This document shows, one piece after another, positions 27,344-36,026 of a DNA stretch of 64,000 nt. The notes beneath the pieces were generated by a model. It saw only the letters and a program-made list of their open reading frames with translations. It was not told the origin of the DNA and did not search any database. The stretch is from Phenylobacterium sp. (lineage in GTDB: Bacteria; Pseudomonadota; Alphaproteobacteria; Caulobacterales; Caulobacteraceae): assembly GCF_030651185.1 (NCBI RefSeq), contig NZ_JAUSCJ010000031.1, forward strand, positions 1-64,000, in the 5' to 3' direction. The translations under genes were made by a program, and so were the position numbers. The stretch's first letter is position 1. Every line of letters starts with the position of its first letter.

Positions 27344-28081
27344 ATGGCGGACGGTGGCGAACTTCAGGAGGCCTGGAGCGGCGAGCTGTTCTCCGCCAAA
27401 TCCGCTCCCAGGCCGCACTACCACGGCCACCGCGACCGGTTGCGGGATCGCACGCGGGCCGGCGGGTTCGGCGGCCTGCCGGACTATGAGTTCCTGGAGC
27501 TCTACCTCTTCCGCACCATCCCGCGCGGCGACGTCAAACCCCTGGCCAAGGCGTTGATCGCCCGGTTCGGATCCCTGCCCGGCGTGCTGGGCGCGTCCCT
27601 CGACGAGCTGAAGACCGTGGGCGGGGTGGGCGACGCCGTGGCGCTCGACCTGAAGCTGCTGCAGGAGGCGGCGCTGCGGGTGGGCAAGGCCGCGGTGGTG
27701 AAGCGCACGGTGATCTCGTCCTCCAGCGCGCTCTCGGCCTATGTGCGGACCGCTCTCGCCCACGAGCCGCGCGAGCAGTTCCGGGTGCTGTTCCTGGACA
27801 AGAAGAACCAGCTGATCGCCGACGAGGTGATGAACCACGGCACGGTGGACCACGCGCCGGTCTATCCGCGCGAAGTCATGCGCCGGGCCCTGGAGCTGTC
27901 GGCCAGCGCGCTGATCCTGGTGCACAACCATCCCAGCGGCGATCCGACGCCTTCAGGCGCCGACGTCCAGATGACCCGCGAGATCGTCGAGGCCGGCCGC
28001 GCCCTGCGCATCGCCATCCACGATCACCTGGTGGTGGGCCGCGACGGCGTGGCCAGCTTCAAGGCGCTGGGGCTGTTCTAG
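27344..28081 (+). CDS. radC: RadC/JAB1-MPN family protein
   Basis: 245 aa. An N-terminal helix-hairpin-helix-like part ([35 protein letters not shown]) is followed by the MPN/JAB metalloprotease-like domain with [19 protein letters not shown] and the JAMM metal motif [18 protein letters not shown]. Named for a supposed DNA repair role in E. coli that later work did not support; the actual function is unclear. The stop overlaps the 3' end of the convergent SapC gene by four bases. Confidence 0.95.
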   Translation: MADGGELQEAWSGELFSAKSAPRPHYHGHRDRLRDRTRAGGFGGLPDYEFLELYLFRTIPRGDVKPLAKALIARFGSLPGVLGASLDELKTVGGVGDAVALDLKLLQEAALRVGKAAVVKRTVISSSSALSAYVRTALAHEPREQFRVLFLDKKNQLIADEVMNHGTVDHAPVYPREVMRRALELSASALILVHNHPSGDPTPSGADVQMTREIVEAGRALRIAIHDHLVVGRDGVASFKALGLF

Positions 28082-28800
28082 CGGTCGTTGCTCACCAGCA
28101 GGTCGCCCAGCCGGGCCCAGTTCATCGCCGAATGCATCTGGGCGTAGATGGCGCTTATCCAGCCCTGGCGACGCAGCAACAGGAAGACCTCGTCAGGCAG
28201 GGCGCGCAGCTTGGCCTCGTCGATGGTGGCGAAGCCGGCCATCTTCAAGTCGCCGCCGGTGGGCAGCTGAACGGTCGCGGCCCGGCCCTCCAGCACGCCG
28301 CAGGCCACCAGGGCTTCGACGAAGGGCGCGGTGGCGAGGTCGGCGGCGCGCAGCGACTTGCAGAAATCGAAGGCCGAGGTCACCAGCCGCGACGGCTCGC
28401 CATCGGCGAACAGGGGCTGTCCGGCGCCCTGCACCAGGATCTCGGGATGGTCCTCGATACAGAGCTGGACCCCCAGATCGTCGCCCTCGCCATACTCGGC
28501 CAGGATGAAGGGATAGCGGCGCACATAGGCCGGGACATATGCCCCAGGCCGCCAGGCGCCCTCGGCATCGACGAACAGGTTCTCATCGTCCCTCAGGCCC
28601 ACCACCGCCACGGGCCGTGCGCCGCCCTCGATGGTGAATGCGATGGGATAGGAGAGCGCCGCGATCGGAATCTCCGCCAGGCTGACGGGAATGGCGTTGG
28701 TCTTGCGCGCAAAGCCGTAATCCAACGCCTCCGCCAGCCCCGCCGCGCCATGCGCGGCCGGATGAAGGGCGACCGGATTCTGATAGAAAAGTGGCCTCAT
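28078..28800 (-). CDS. SapC family protein
   Basis: 240 aa. It has the SapC signature: [14 protein letters not shown] at the N-terminus, [53 protein letters not shown], and the tail with [37 protein letters not shown]. SapC-family proteins of Caulobacterales and sphingomonads usually accompany TonB receptors or surface-layer functions, but no such neighbour is present here. ATG at 28800 is chosen over a GTG three bases upstream. Confidence 0.88.
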   Translation of the reverse strand: MRPLFYQNPVALHPAAHGAAGLAEALDYGFARKTNAIPVSLAEIPIAALSYPIAFTIEGGARPVAVVGLRDDENLFVDAEGAWRPGAYVPAYVRRYPFILAEYGEGDDLGVQLCIEDHPEILVQGAGQPLFADGEPSRLVTSAFDFCKSLRAADLATAPFVEALVACGVLEGRAATVQLPTGGDLKMAGFATIDEAKLRALPDEVFLLLRRQGWISAIYAQMHSAMNWARLGDLLVSNDR

Positions 28801-28934
28801 CACGTAACGAACAGCTCCCCCAAGCTATTCCGCCCGCAAACCTCAGGCGGCGGACGATTGCCCCTTTAATCATGGGTTAACGACTGACGCCATCCCGCAT
28901 GCCACAACCGGCCATACTGCCGGCCGCCGCGCCT

Positions 28935-29020
28935 TGGTAGGGACACCGGGGGTCGAACCCGGACGGGCGATGCCCAACAGATTTTAAGTCTGGCGCGTCT
29001 ACCAGTTCCGCCATGTCCCC
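28935..29020 (-). tRNA. tRNA-Leu(UAA)
   Basis: 86 nt class II tRNA read on the minus strand. The acceptor stem is GGGGACA/TGTCCCT with a G-U closing pair, the D arm contains AACTGGTAGACGC, the anticodon loop CTTAAAA gives UAA, the long variable arm is GGGC-ATC-GCCC, the T arm CCGGG-TTCGACC-CCCGG, and ACCA is encoded at the 3' end. All arms pair. Confidence 0.97.
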
Positions 29021-29075
29021 GCGCGGCGCGACGGTAGGGCATCGGCGGACAATAGCCTAGAGCGCCGCCTGTCCC

Positions 29076-29912
29076 TCAGGCCGAGGTGGTGATCTGCAGC
29101 GGCGCCCGGCGTCGCGCGATGGCCGCGACGACGTCCTTGAAGGCGAGCGGCAGCAGGGCCCATGGCTCCAGACAGTAGCGGGCGAACATCCGCCGCGGCT
29201 CCTGGGCCAGGCGGAAGGCCCAGACCAGGCCCGCATCGCTCATCCAGGGCGGCGGGGCGACCTGGACGTCGGCCTCGTAGTCGAAGGCCGCGCCAACCGG
29301 CATGATCACGCAGTTGGGCAGGGCCTCGAGATTGGCCTCGATCCACAGTTCCTGCCGGGGCATGCCCATGCCGACGAACAGGATGTCAGGCTTGAAAGCC
29401 GCGATCTCCCCCAGAGCCTCTGTATTGCCGGCGGAGCCAGGCGTGGCGTCGAAATAGCCGTCGCGGCCGCCGATCACCGCGCCGGGGTGCTTGGCCATCA
29501 GGCGTTCGGACGCGGTCTCCACCACGCCGGGCGCGCCGCCGATGTAGAAGACGCGGTAGCCCTTGGCCGCCACCATGCTCCAGAACAGCGGGCGGAAATC
29601 GACATAGCTGCAGCGGTGGAAGGTGCGGCTGGGCATCCCCAGCAGCCGGGCGAAGAAGATCACCGGGGTGGAGTCCATCTCGATGAGGTCGGCCTTGGCG
29701 AAGAAGCTGGCCAACTCGGGGCGCGTCTTCAGCAGATAGAGGCTGTGGCTGTTGTGGTTGGCGATGATCGCCTTCTTGCCGGCGCTGATGAACCGGCCGA
29801 TGTGATGCATCACCTCTTCAGGGCGCACCAGGTCAATGTCGCCCCCCAGGATGTGGATGCGTTCGCTGGTCCGGCGGGCGGAGCGGAATTGGGCAGGCTG
29901 GGCGCCGTCCAT
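29076..29912 (-). CDS. WecG/TagA/CpsF family glycosyltransferase (GT26), HfsJ-like
   Basis: 278 aa. GT26 features are HILGGDIDLVRPEEVMHHI, IIANHNSHSLYLLKTRPELASFF, DLIEMDSTPVIFFARLLG (the D-x-T/P catalytic Asp region), GYRVFYIGGAPGVVETASERLMAKHPG and KPDILFVGMGMPRQELWIEANL. Family members add UDP-linked ManNAc-type sugars to lipid-linked glycans; in Caulobacter the family member HfsJ is needed for holdfast synthesis, so that role is a reasonable inference. ATG at 29912 chosen because conservation begins about 18 residues later. It stands alone, outside the 1-24 kb locus. Confidence 0.85.
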   Translation of the reverse strand: MDGAQPAQFRSARRTSERIHILGGDIDLVRPEEVMHHIGRFISAGKKAIIANHNSHSLYLLKTRPELASFFAKADLIEMDSTPVIFFARLLGMPSRTFHRCSYVDFRPLFWSMVAAKGYRVFYIGGAPGVVETASERLMAKHPGAVIGGRDGYFDATPGSAGNTEALGEIAAFKPDILFVGMGMPRQELWIEANLEALPNCVIMPVGAAFDYEADVQVAPPPWMSDAGLVWAFRLAQEPRRMFARYCLEPWALLPLAFKDVVAAIARRRAPLQITTSA

Positions 29913-30051
29913 CGCGATTGGGCTTCCGTCAGTGGCGGTCAGGGGCCAGAGACTAGGGCGCCGGCGCTTAACAAAGGGCTGAAGCTCCACCCTACGCCGC
30001 CAAGTCCCCATCGGTCCGATGATGAAGACGAAGCCGTCAGATCGGGCCGCG

Positions 30052-30411
30052 CTAGGCGCCGGCTTCGGCCCCGGACCTTGCGCCCGCCAAGCCGGCGAGG
30101 GCGCAGAGGGTCAGGAGCGCGAAGAGAACAAGGCCAAACAGCACCTGTCCCGCCGGGTGCAGCCAGTAGAGCAAGGCCATCAGGACCGTCGTCATCACGT
30201 TTGACGCCAGCGCGAGACCCCGACCAAGTCCAGTTGGCGTCCGAAGGGCCAGCAGGTTGAGTAGACCCACGGCAAACACCCCCAGCCCTGTGCCCGCGAA
30301 CCACAGCGCAGGGACACTCAGGTCTGCATACATGCGGGTTGTCATGAAGATGTGGCCGACGGCCAGCAGAAGCGCCGCCCAGGTTCCGATCCAATGTATG
30401 CGTGCGAGCAC
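30052..30411 (-). CDS. hypothetical four-helix membrane protein
   Basis: 119 aa, GTG start. Four hydrophobic segments are visible: TWAALLLAVGHIFMT, VPALWFAGTGLGVFAVGLLNLLAL, LALASNVMTTVLMALLYWL and VLFGLVLFALLTLCALAGLAG, joined by short loops. I do not recognise the family. The following region up to the photolyase start (30412-30668) has no gene and contains one copy of a diverged repeat. Confidence 0.7.
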   Translation of the reverse strand: MLARIHWIGTWAALLLAVGHIFMTTRMYADLSVPALWFAGTGLGVFAVGLLNLLALRTPTGLGRGLALASNVMTTVLMALLYWLHPAGQVLFGLVLFALLTLCALAGLAGARSGAEAGA

Positions 30412-30459
30412 CGCGTCACCCCTATGCCTTAGCCATCCACCGCGCCAAGTCCCATGGGC

Positions 30460-30562
30460 GGGTCGGAGTCATGGATTGTCTTGGACACGACTTGCGCACC
30501 GGCGCAATCACCGCGCATTCCGCGCCGCCGGAAGATGAGCGACGCAGAAGGCTCGCGAGCGG
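30460..30562. repeat. diverged ~100-bp repeat, copy 1 (upstream of photolyase)
   Basis: Aligns by eye with 32362-32470: both contain TGTCTTGGACACGAC, then CGCAATnACnGCG, and a segment ending GACGCAnAA. I estimate roughly two-thirds identity with small gaps. In one frame both copies read CLGHD. Same orientation, flanking the photolyase gene. Confidence 0.55.
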
Positions 30563-30668
30563 GACGCAACCATCCGCAGGCCGGCGCCGTACGTCTGCTG
30601 CGGACCCGCCTCGCCGAACTGGATGACGCCCGCCTCGACCTCTACCCGTTCCTCGACGAGTTCTTCTC

Positions 30669-32120
30669 ATGCCCGCACCCACCATCGTTTGGTTCCGCCG
30701 GGACCTGCGCCTGGCCGACAACCCGGCGCTGGAGGCGGCGGCGCGCGCCGGTGGCGCGGTGATCCCCCTCTATGTGCTGGACAAGACGCCGGGTCTGCGC
30801 GCGCCCGGCGCGGCCTCGCTCTGGTGGCTGGACAAGTCCCTGGCCTCGCTTGGCGCGGGACTGGACGCCATGGGCTCGCGCCTGATCCTGCGCCGCGGCG
30901 TCGCCGCTCACATCGTCGCGCAGCTGGCCCGCGAGACCGGGGCGGCGACCGTGCACTGGAACGCCCTCTTCGATCCCGGTTACCCCGAGCGCGACAAGGC
31001 CCTGGCCGCGGTCCTCATGGCGCTGGACGTCGAGCCCCGCCGCTTCAATGGCGGCCACCTGGTCAAGCTGGATGAGGTGAAGACCAAGGCCGGCGGCGCG
31101 TTCAGCGTCTTCACGCCGTTCTGGCGCACGGCGCGACAGGCGGTCAACGACAGCGGGCAGGTCGCCGCGCCAGACACCCTGTCCGCCCCCGTCACCTGGC
31201 CCATCTCCGACCGGCTCGCCGATTGGCGGCTGCACCCCAGGGCGCCCGATTGGTCGACGGGGTTCAAGAACTGGGAGCCTGGCGAGGCCGGCGCCGACGC
31301 GGCGCTGGAAACCTTCACCGATCAGGCCCTGAGAACCTACTCCACCGACCGCGACCGCCCCGCCGTCGAAGGCACGTCGCGCCTCTCTCCCCACCTGCAC
31401 TTCGGCGAGATCAGCCCCAAGGCCTGCTGGCGCGCCGCCCTGGCCGCCGCCCACCACGGCAAGGCCAGCGATGGCGAGGCGGAGAAGTTCCTGGCCGAGC
31501 TCGGCTGGCGCGAGTTCAACGCCGCCATCGTCCGGGGCGCGGACCTGGCCACCACCAACTTCGACCGCAAGTTCGACGCCTTTCCCTGGCGCGACGATCC
31601 CGAAGGCCTGGAGGCCTGGAAACGCGGCGCCACCGGCTATCCCATCGTCGACGCCGGTATGCGCCAGCTCTGGACCACCGGCTGGATGCACAATCGCGTC
31701 CGCATGATCGTGGCCTCCTTCCTCACCAAGCACCTGCTGATCGACTGGCGGCTGGGCGAGCAATGGTTCTGGGACACGCTGGTGGACGCCGATCACGCGT
31801 CGAACGCGGGCAACTGGCAATGGGTGGCGGGGTCCGGCGCCGACGCCTCGCCCTATTTCCGCATCTTCAACCCCATGCTGCAGAGCGAGAAGTTCGATCC
31901 TCCTGGGGACTACATCCGCCGCTGGGTCCCGGAGCTCGCCCGCCTGCCCGCCAAGGTCATCCACGCGCCGTGGACGGCGCCGGCCCCGCTCCTGGCTGGA
32001 TCGGGGGTAAGATTGGGGACGACCTATCCCAAGCCCATCGTCGAACATGCCTTCGCCCGCCAGCGCGCCCTGGAGGCCTATGCAACGATGCGGAGCGCGG
32101 TCCAGCCCTCGGCGCAATGA
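30669..32120 (+). CDS. phr: deoxyribodipyrimidine photo-lyase
   Basis: 483 aa class I CPD photolyase. The N-terminal antenna domain starts [20 protein letters not shown]-binding residues are in [72 protein letters not shown], and [30 protein letters not shown]. These are the standard photolyase signatures with the Trp electron-transfer residues. It repairs UV dimers with light. The gene stands alone between two diverged repeats. Confidence 0.96.
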   Translation: MPAPTIVWFRRDLRLADNPALEAAARAGGAVIPLYVLDKTPGLRAPGAASLWWLDKSLASLGAGLDAMGSRLILRRGVAAHIVAQLARETGAATVHWNALFDPGYPERDKALAAVLMALDVEPRRFNGGHLVKLDEVKTKAGGAFSVFTPFWRTARQAVNDSGQVAAPDTLSAPVTWPISDRLADWRLHPRAPDWSTGFKNWEPGEAGADAALETFTDQALRTYSTDRDRPAVEGTSRLSPHLHFGEISPKACWRAALAAAHHGKASDGEAEKFLAELGWREFNAAIVRGADLATTNFDRKFDAFPWRDDPEGLEAWKRGATGYPIVDAGMRQLWTTGWMHNRVRMIVASFLTKHLLIDWRLGEQWFWDTLVDADHASNAGNWQWVAGSGADASPYFRIFNPMLQSEKFDPPGDYIRRWVPELARLPAKVIHAPWTAPAPLLAGSGVRLGTTYPKPIVEHAFARQRALEAYATMRSAVQPSAQ

Positions 32121-32641
32121 ACCTGCGGCGGGACGCCACGAATTGAGCGGTGCGCCCCCGTCGGTGCGACTTCGGTCACCTTGCGGGTTGCGGATCTAGG
32201 TCGGGATGGGACGGATCAAGGCGATAGAGGTGAGTCGACATGAACATATGCCCCGATGTCACCTGGAGCGCCGCCTCGGTCCCGTCCCGTACAATCGTAC
32301 GAGCACCCGCTTCCCCTCGACTGCGGTCATCCCCGCGGCGCAACACCCGACCGCGGGCCACGGAGCACCTGGAATGTCTTGGACACGACCCGCCAGCTGA
32401 CGCAATGACGGCGGACCCTGAACCCCCGATGGAAGTGGAAGACGCAAAATGGCGCCCAAGCCGGCCAAGGACCTTGGTCTCACCTGCCGATGCTGGGGCT
32501 TGGCGTGGCGGGTGTCCGGCCCGCCAGTTCTTGTCGGCGGTTGCCACTGTGACGACTGTTGGGGAGCAGCGGTTGAGCTTGGAGGCCTCGGCGGCGGTCT
32601 CACCATGGGCATAGGCCGGTGAGAACGAGGGCGCATCGACC
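32121..32641. other. 521-bp region without a convincing gene
   Basis: Frames on both strands are open by base composition only; none has a recognisable family. The region contains the second diverged repeat copy at 32362-32470 and probably the promoter of the Rrf2-type regulator at its right end. Confidence 0.5.
32362..32470. repeat. diverged ~100-bp repeat, copy 2 (downstream of photolyase)
   Basis: Partner of 30460-30562, in the same orientation; see that entry. Shared core TGTCTTGGACACGAC at 32377-32391. Confidence 0.55.
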
Positions 32642-33100
32642 ATGCGACTGACCGTCTACACCGACTTCTCGCTGCGGGTTCTGATGTATGTGGCCCTGCC
32701 CCGCGAGCGCCTGCCCACCATTGCCCAGATCGCCGCCAGCTACGGAATCTCCAAGAACCACCTCATGAAGGTGGCCTATGACCTCGGCCTGGCGGGTTAC
32801 ATCGAGACGGTGAGAGGCAAGAACGGCGGCCTGCGGCTGGGACGGGCGCCTGAGGACATCAACCTGGGGGAAGTGGTCCGCCGCACCGAGCCGGACATGG
32901 CCCTCGTCCCGTGCTTCGATCCGGTGAACGGCGCCTGCGTCATCACGCCGGCCTGCAAGCTCCGCCGCGCCCTGCACGAGGCGCGCGCCGCCTTCCTGCA
33001 GGTCCTGGACGGCTACAGCCTGGCCGACCTGGTGGAGAACCAGGGCGCCCTGCAGGCCCTGCTGGCCCGAGGCCCGCCCGCCGAGTCCTCCGACCTCTAG
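32642..33100 (+). CDS. nsrR: Rrf2-family transcriptional regulator, NsrR-like
   Basis: 152 aa. An N-terminal winged helix (MRLTVYTDFSLRVLMYVAL, then IAASYGISKNHLMKVAYDLGLAGYIETVRGKNGGLRLGR) is followed by the iron-sulfur ligand loop CFDPVNGACVITPAC with Cys91, Cys99 and Cys105. This three-Cys spacing is that of NsrR, the [Fe-S] nitric oxide sensor; IscR has a different spacing. NsrR represses NO-detoxifying genes until NO damages its cluster. The neighbouring truncated haemoglobin and Nfu genes and an NsrR-like operator between them support the call. Confidence 0.88.
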   Translation: MRLTVYTDFSLRVLMYVALPRERLPTIAQIAASYGISKNHLMKVAYDLGLAGYIETVRGKNGGLRLGRAPEDINLGEVVRRTEPDMALVPCFDPVNGACVITPACKLRRALHEARAAFLQVLDGYSLADLVENQGALQALLARGPPAESSDL

Positions 33101-33771
33101 GCGCCTTTGGGCGTGATCGGCCGGCCCTGGTGGCTGAAGGCCGTGCGCGCCGGCGGTCCCGGGCGGCCGTCGAGGCGGGCCGCCCAGGCCTTCAAGCGCT
33201 CGCCGACCGAGACCGCCGCCGACGGTTCGGCGGCCACCTCCTCCACCCGGGTCACCTCGGGCACATAGTACTGAACGATCCGCTCCACACCGCCCTTCAG
33301 GGTCAGGCGTGCCGACGGGCAACCGCCGCAGGCGCCACGCATGTGAATCCACAGGACGCCCTTCTGAGCGTCGAACCGATCGAACACGATGTCTCCACCG
33401 TCGCGCGCCACGCCCGGCCGCACATGCCGCTCCAGAACGCCAAGAATCTCGGCCTCCAGGTCGGTGTCGCAGGAGGTCGCCGCCGCAGCGGCCGGCGCGA
33501 CGCCCGGCGGCGAGGCGGGGACCTGCCGCTCCAGGACGGCGCTGAGGGCCGCTGCGACCTTCGCGCCCAGCCGAGTCCAGGGCCGCCCCTGGGTCCGGGT
33601 CACTGTCACGAAGCCTGGCGCGACAAAGACCCCACCGACACCGGGCAGCGCCATGAGCGCGGCGGTCAGGACGCTTTCCAGCGCCTGGAGCCCCTCCCCG
33701 CCCCCGGCGCCAGCCGGGGGCGAGAACTTGACGGCGTCCGGATTGGGCGTCGGTTCGATGGTGATGAACAC
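33097..33771 (-). CDS. NifU/Nfu-family iron-sulfur cluster carrier
   Basis: 224 aa. The N-terminal Nfu_N domain begins MFITIEPTPNPDAVKF; the C-terminal NifU domain has ILGVLERHVRPGVARDGGDIVFDRF and the cluster-binding GACGGCPSARLTLKGGVERI. The order is that of Nfu carriers that deliver Fe-S clusters to apoproteins. After the NifU domain there is an unusual extra ~50-residue tail (SVGERLKAWAARLDG...). Convergent with nsrR (4-nt overlap) and divergent from the haemoglobin gene across a 107-bp promoter region. Confidence 0.9.
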   Translation of the reverse strand: MFITIEPTPNPDAVKFSPPAGAGGGEGLQALESVLTAALMALPGVGGVFVAPGFVTVTRTQGRPWTRLGAKVAAALSAVLERQVPASPPGVAPAAAAATSCDTDLEAEILGVLERHVRPGVARDGGDIVFDRFDAQKGVLWIHMRGACGGCPSARLTLKGGVERIVQYYVPEVTRVEEVAAEPSAAVSVGERLKAWAARLDGRPGPPARTAFSHQGRPITPKGA

Positions 33772-33828
33772 GGCCGCTCCTGCCCGGTGGCGCGCGCGGC
33801 CGATCCGCGCAGGGCCTAGCCAGACTTA

Positions 33829-33851
33829 AACTAATATTGTAAATACATCTT
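33829..33851. promoter_or_regulatory. candidate NsrR operator in the nfu/haemoglobin divergent promoter
   Basis: A 23-bp site whose right half AAATACATCTT matches the right half of the E. coli NsrR consensus (AAATGCATNTT) at all but one position; the left half AACTAATATTG is weaker but keeps the 11-1-11 spacing. It lies in a strikingly AT-rich patch between the divergent starts at 33771 and 33879. The assignment is by inspection of consensus, not by a score. Confidence 0.6.
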
Positions 33852-33878
33852 CAAATCGCAACCGCATAGAACCCCGCC

Positions 33879-34325
33879 ATGAGCTTCCCCGCCACCTCGG
33901 CCCCTCCGGCCCACCTCGGCCCCGGCGCGCCCGTGGGCGTGACCGAAGCGATGATCCGCGACTTGGTCCATGACTTCTACGCCACCGTCCGGACCGACCC
34001 GACCCTCGGTCCGATGTTCAACCGGATCATCGGCGACGACTGGGACGCCCACCTGGCCAAGCTCTGCGATTTCTGGTCGTCGGTGATGCTGATGACGGGC
34101 CGATTCCGGGGCTCGCCCATGGTCGCCCACACCAAGATCGCGGAGATCTCGCCGACCCACTTCGCCCGCTGGCTGCATCTGTTCCGCCAGAGCGCCGAGC
34201 GGCTGTGTCCGCCCCCGGCCGCAGCCCTCTTCGTCGTCAGGTCGGAGATGATCGCCCAGAGCCTGCAGTACGGGATCGCCGCCAGCCGCGGCGAGTTGCC
34301 GTCACTCACCGGCGCGAACTCATGA
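33879..34325 (+). CDS. group III truncated haemoglobin
   Basis: 148 aa. A family-typical pattern is visible: VTEAMIRDLVHDFYATVRTDPTLGPMFNRIIGDDWDAHLAKLCDFWSSVMLMTGRFRGSPMVAHTKI and ISPTHFARWLHLFRQSAERLC, matching group III (P) truncated globins, including the DFWSSV segment in helix E and the proximal His region. Group III globins are linked to NO or reactive nitrogen defence, as in Campylobacter Ctb, which is under an NO-responsive regulator. First gene of an apparent three-gene operon with a small membrane protein and a ferredoxin. Confidence 0.9.
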   Translation: MSFPATSAPPAHLGPGAPVGVTEAMIRDLVHDFYATVRTDPTLGPMFNRIIGDDWDAHLAKLCDFWSSVMLMTGRFRGSPMVAHTKIAEISPTHFARWLHLFRQSAERLCPPPAAALFVVRSEMIAQSLQYGIAASRGELPSLTGANS

Positions 34326-34362
34326 CCCCCGGCGCCGCGCCCGCCCTATGGAAGGACCGACC

Positions 34363-34521
34363 ATGTTCCATCTCCTGATGCTGCCAGCCAACGCGGTCTG
34401 TGATGCGCTTGGCGTCGTGGACGAACATGAGCGCGGCATGATCCGCATGCTGGTCAACATGCTGCTCTGGACCACCCTGGGCGCCGTGGCCTTCATGGTG
34501 GCCTGGGTTCTGGTGGTCTGA
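34363..34521 (+). CDS. small single-pass membrane protein
   Basis: 52 aa, ATG preceded by GAAGGA at good spacing. The sequence runs MFHLLMLPANAVCDALGVVDEHERGMIRMLVNMLLWTTLG and ends in a hydrophobic helix (AVAFMVAWVLVV). I do not recognise the family. The clear ribosome binding site and its tight fit between haemoglobin and ferredoxin make it a likely real gene; it could anchor a redox partner at the membrane, which is inference only. Confidence 0.65.
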   Translation: MFHLLMLPANAVCDALGVVDEHERGMIRMLVNMLLWTTLGAVAFMVAWVLVV

Positions 34522-34865
34522 TCCCCGCGATCGCCGACGGCGTCACCTTCATCACCCACCAGGGCGAGGCCTACCGCCTCCCCCTGCGCCTGGGGTGGTC
34601 GCTGATGAGCCTGGCGCGGCGGGGCAAGGTCCCCGGCATCGACGGGCTCTGTGGCGGCAATTGCTGCTGCGTCACCTGCCACGTCCATGTCGATCCGGCC
34701 TGGCTGGCCCGCGCGGGCCAGCCCTCGGCCATGGAGGAGTCCATGCTGGACTTCGCCGGCGACGTCGACGCCGGGTCGCGGCTGGCCTGCCAGATCCGGC
34801 TCACCGAGGACCTGGTTGGCCTCGTGGTCCGCCTGCCGCGCCAGCAGCTGGTCCTGGGCCTCTGA
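34518..34865 (+). CDS. 2Fe-2S ferredoxin, apparent CTG start
   Basis: About 115 aa plant-type [2Fe-2S] ferredoxin: GVTFITHQGEAYRLPLRLGWSLMSLAR forms the first strands, GLCGGNCCCVTCHVHV carries three cluster cysteines, and LACQIRL the fourth. There is no ATG, GTG or TTG before the first strand; the first ATG (34605) would delete the beta-hairpin. A CTG at 34518 overlaps the upstream TGA as CTGA, copying the usual ATGA coupling. It may pass electrons to the truncated haemoglobin to regenerate it after NO dioxygenation; that is inferred from the operon. Confidence 0.8.
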   Translation: MIPAIADGVTFITHQGEAYRLPLRLGWSLMSLARRGKVPGIDGLCGGNCCCVTCHVHVDPAWLARAGQPSAMEESMLDFAGDVDAGSRLACQIRLTEDLVGLVVRLPRQQLVLGL

Positions 34866-34868
34866 GCC

Positions 34869-36026
34869 TCAGGCCTGGATGATGTGGGGCACGAAACGGG
34901 CGAGGTTCTTGGTCACCACGCTGTCGTCCTCGCGGATACCGATCCCGGCGGGCTCGGCGCCCACCACCCAGGCCCCGATCACCGGCCGCTTGCCGTCGAA
35001 GTCCGGCGGCGGGTGATAGGCCTGCAGGATCGCGCCCTCCGCCCCATAGCCCTGGTCCAGCACCGGCTCGTCGCCGCCAATGACCTCGACATTGGCCCCC
35101 TCGCGGGAAAATAGCGGCTTGCGCACATGACGGGGTCCCAGGTTGGCCGCGCCGGCGTCGCCCTCGAAATAGGCCTCCAGCAGGTTGGGGTGGCCAGGGT
35201 GGCGTTCCCAGAGCAGCGGTAGGATCCCCTTGTTGGACAGGATCGCCTTCCACGGCGGCTCCAGCCAGCCGACCTTGGCGGTCGCCAGGTGCGCGGCGTA
35301 CGGCTCGCGCAGCATATGTTCCCAGGGATACAGCTTGAACGCCGCCTGCAGCAGCAGGCCCTCGCGGTCGGCGAACTGTCCCTCGGCGTTCACCCCGATG
35401 TCGAGCATGGCGACGAACTTCGGATCCAGTCCCGCCTGGCTCGCCAGGTCCTCGAAGAACCGAACCGTCTGCCGATCCTCGATCGACTCGGCGTCGCTGG
35501 CGAAGTGCACGAACCCGCCGCTGGGAAACAGGGTCGCGAACCGGTCGCGCAGGGCTTCGAACAGGCTGTTGAATTGGTCCGTGCCCGGGGGCAGCGCGCC
35601 TGAGGCGAGCAGCTCCTCCAGCCACAGCCACTGGAAGGTGGCCGCCTCGAACACGCTGGTGGGGGTGTCGGCGTTATACTCGTAGAGCTTGGGCTTGGCG
35701 GTTCCATCATAGCCGAAGTCGAAGCGGCCATAGAGGGACGGCTCCTTGGCGCGCCAGGAGGCGGCGACGAAGTCCCGGTGTTCGGCGGGGATCGCCAGGC
35801 GGGCCATCAGCTCGTCACTGCGCGAGACCTCGTCCACCAGGTCGAGACACAGCTCGTGCAGCTCGGCCGCAGCCGGCTCAAGGTCGTCCTCGACCTCCGC
35901 CAGGGTGAAGGCATAGGCCGCGCTCTCGTCCCAATAGGCCTGGCCCTCGGTGTGGTGGTAGACGAACCCCACCGCGTCGGCCTTCTCTCGCCAGTCGGGG
36001 CGGGGCTCCAGGGTGAGGCGTCTCAC
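34869..36026 (-). CDS. glutathionylspermidine synthase-family ATP-grasp protein, YjfC-like
   Basis: 385 aa. GSP_synth family: N-terminal RRLTLEPRPDWREKADAVGFVYHH, FGYDGTAKPKLYEYNADTPTSVFEAA, WLEPPWKAILSNKGILPLLWERHPGHPNLLEAYF, RKPLFSREGANVEV and the C-terminal GAWVVGAEPAGIGIREDDSVVTKNLARFVPH. These match E. coli YjfC/YgiC, ATP-grasp ligases without the amidase half of GspSA; their real substrate is unknown. GTG start overlaps the TGA of pspA as GTGA. It closes the leftward half of a yjf-type locus. Confidence 0.92.
   Translation of the reverse strand: MRRLTLEPRPDWREKADAVGFVYHHTEGQAYWDESAAYAFTLAEVEDDLEPAAAELHELCLDLVDEVSRSDELMARLAIPAEHRDFVAASWRAKEPSLYGRFDFGYDGTAKPKLYEYNADTPTSVFEAATFQWLWLEELLASGALPPGTDQFNSLFEALRDRFATLFPSGGFVHFASDAESIEDRQTVRFFEDLASQAGLDPKFVAMLDIGVNAEGQFADREGLLLQAAFKLYPWEHMLREPYAAHLATAKVGWLEPPWKAILSNKGILPLLWERHPGHPNLLEAYFEGDAGAANLGPRHVRKPLFSREGANVEVIGGDEPVLDQGYGAEGAILQAYHPPPDFDGKRPVIGAWVVGAEPAGIGIREDDSVVTKNLARFVPHIIQA

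Noticed and set aside
28935..29020. tRNA-Leu as an integration site for an island
   Set aside because: No integrase, no partial tRNA copy and no composition change at either side.
30454..30762. Plus-strand frame overlapping the start of the photolyase gene
   Set aside because: It overlaps phr by about 90 bp in another frame, has no ribosome binding site and no family; the shared part is explained by the diverged repeat.
30642..32117. 491-codon minus-strand frame opposite the photolyase
   Set aside because: Shadow of phr; no domain and odd composition.
32240..32614. Open frames in the gap before the NsrR-like gene
   Set aside because: Both strands are open in several frames from GC bias alone; no domain or start signal.
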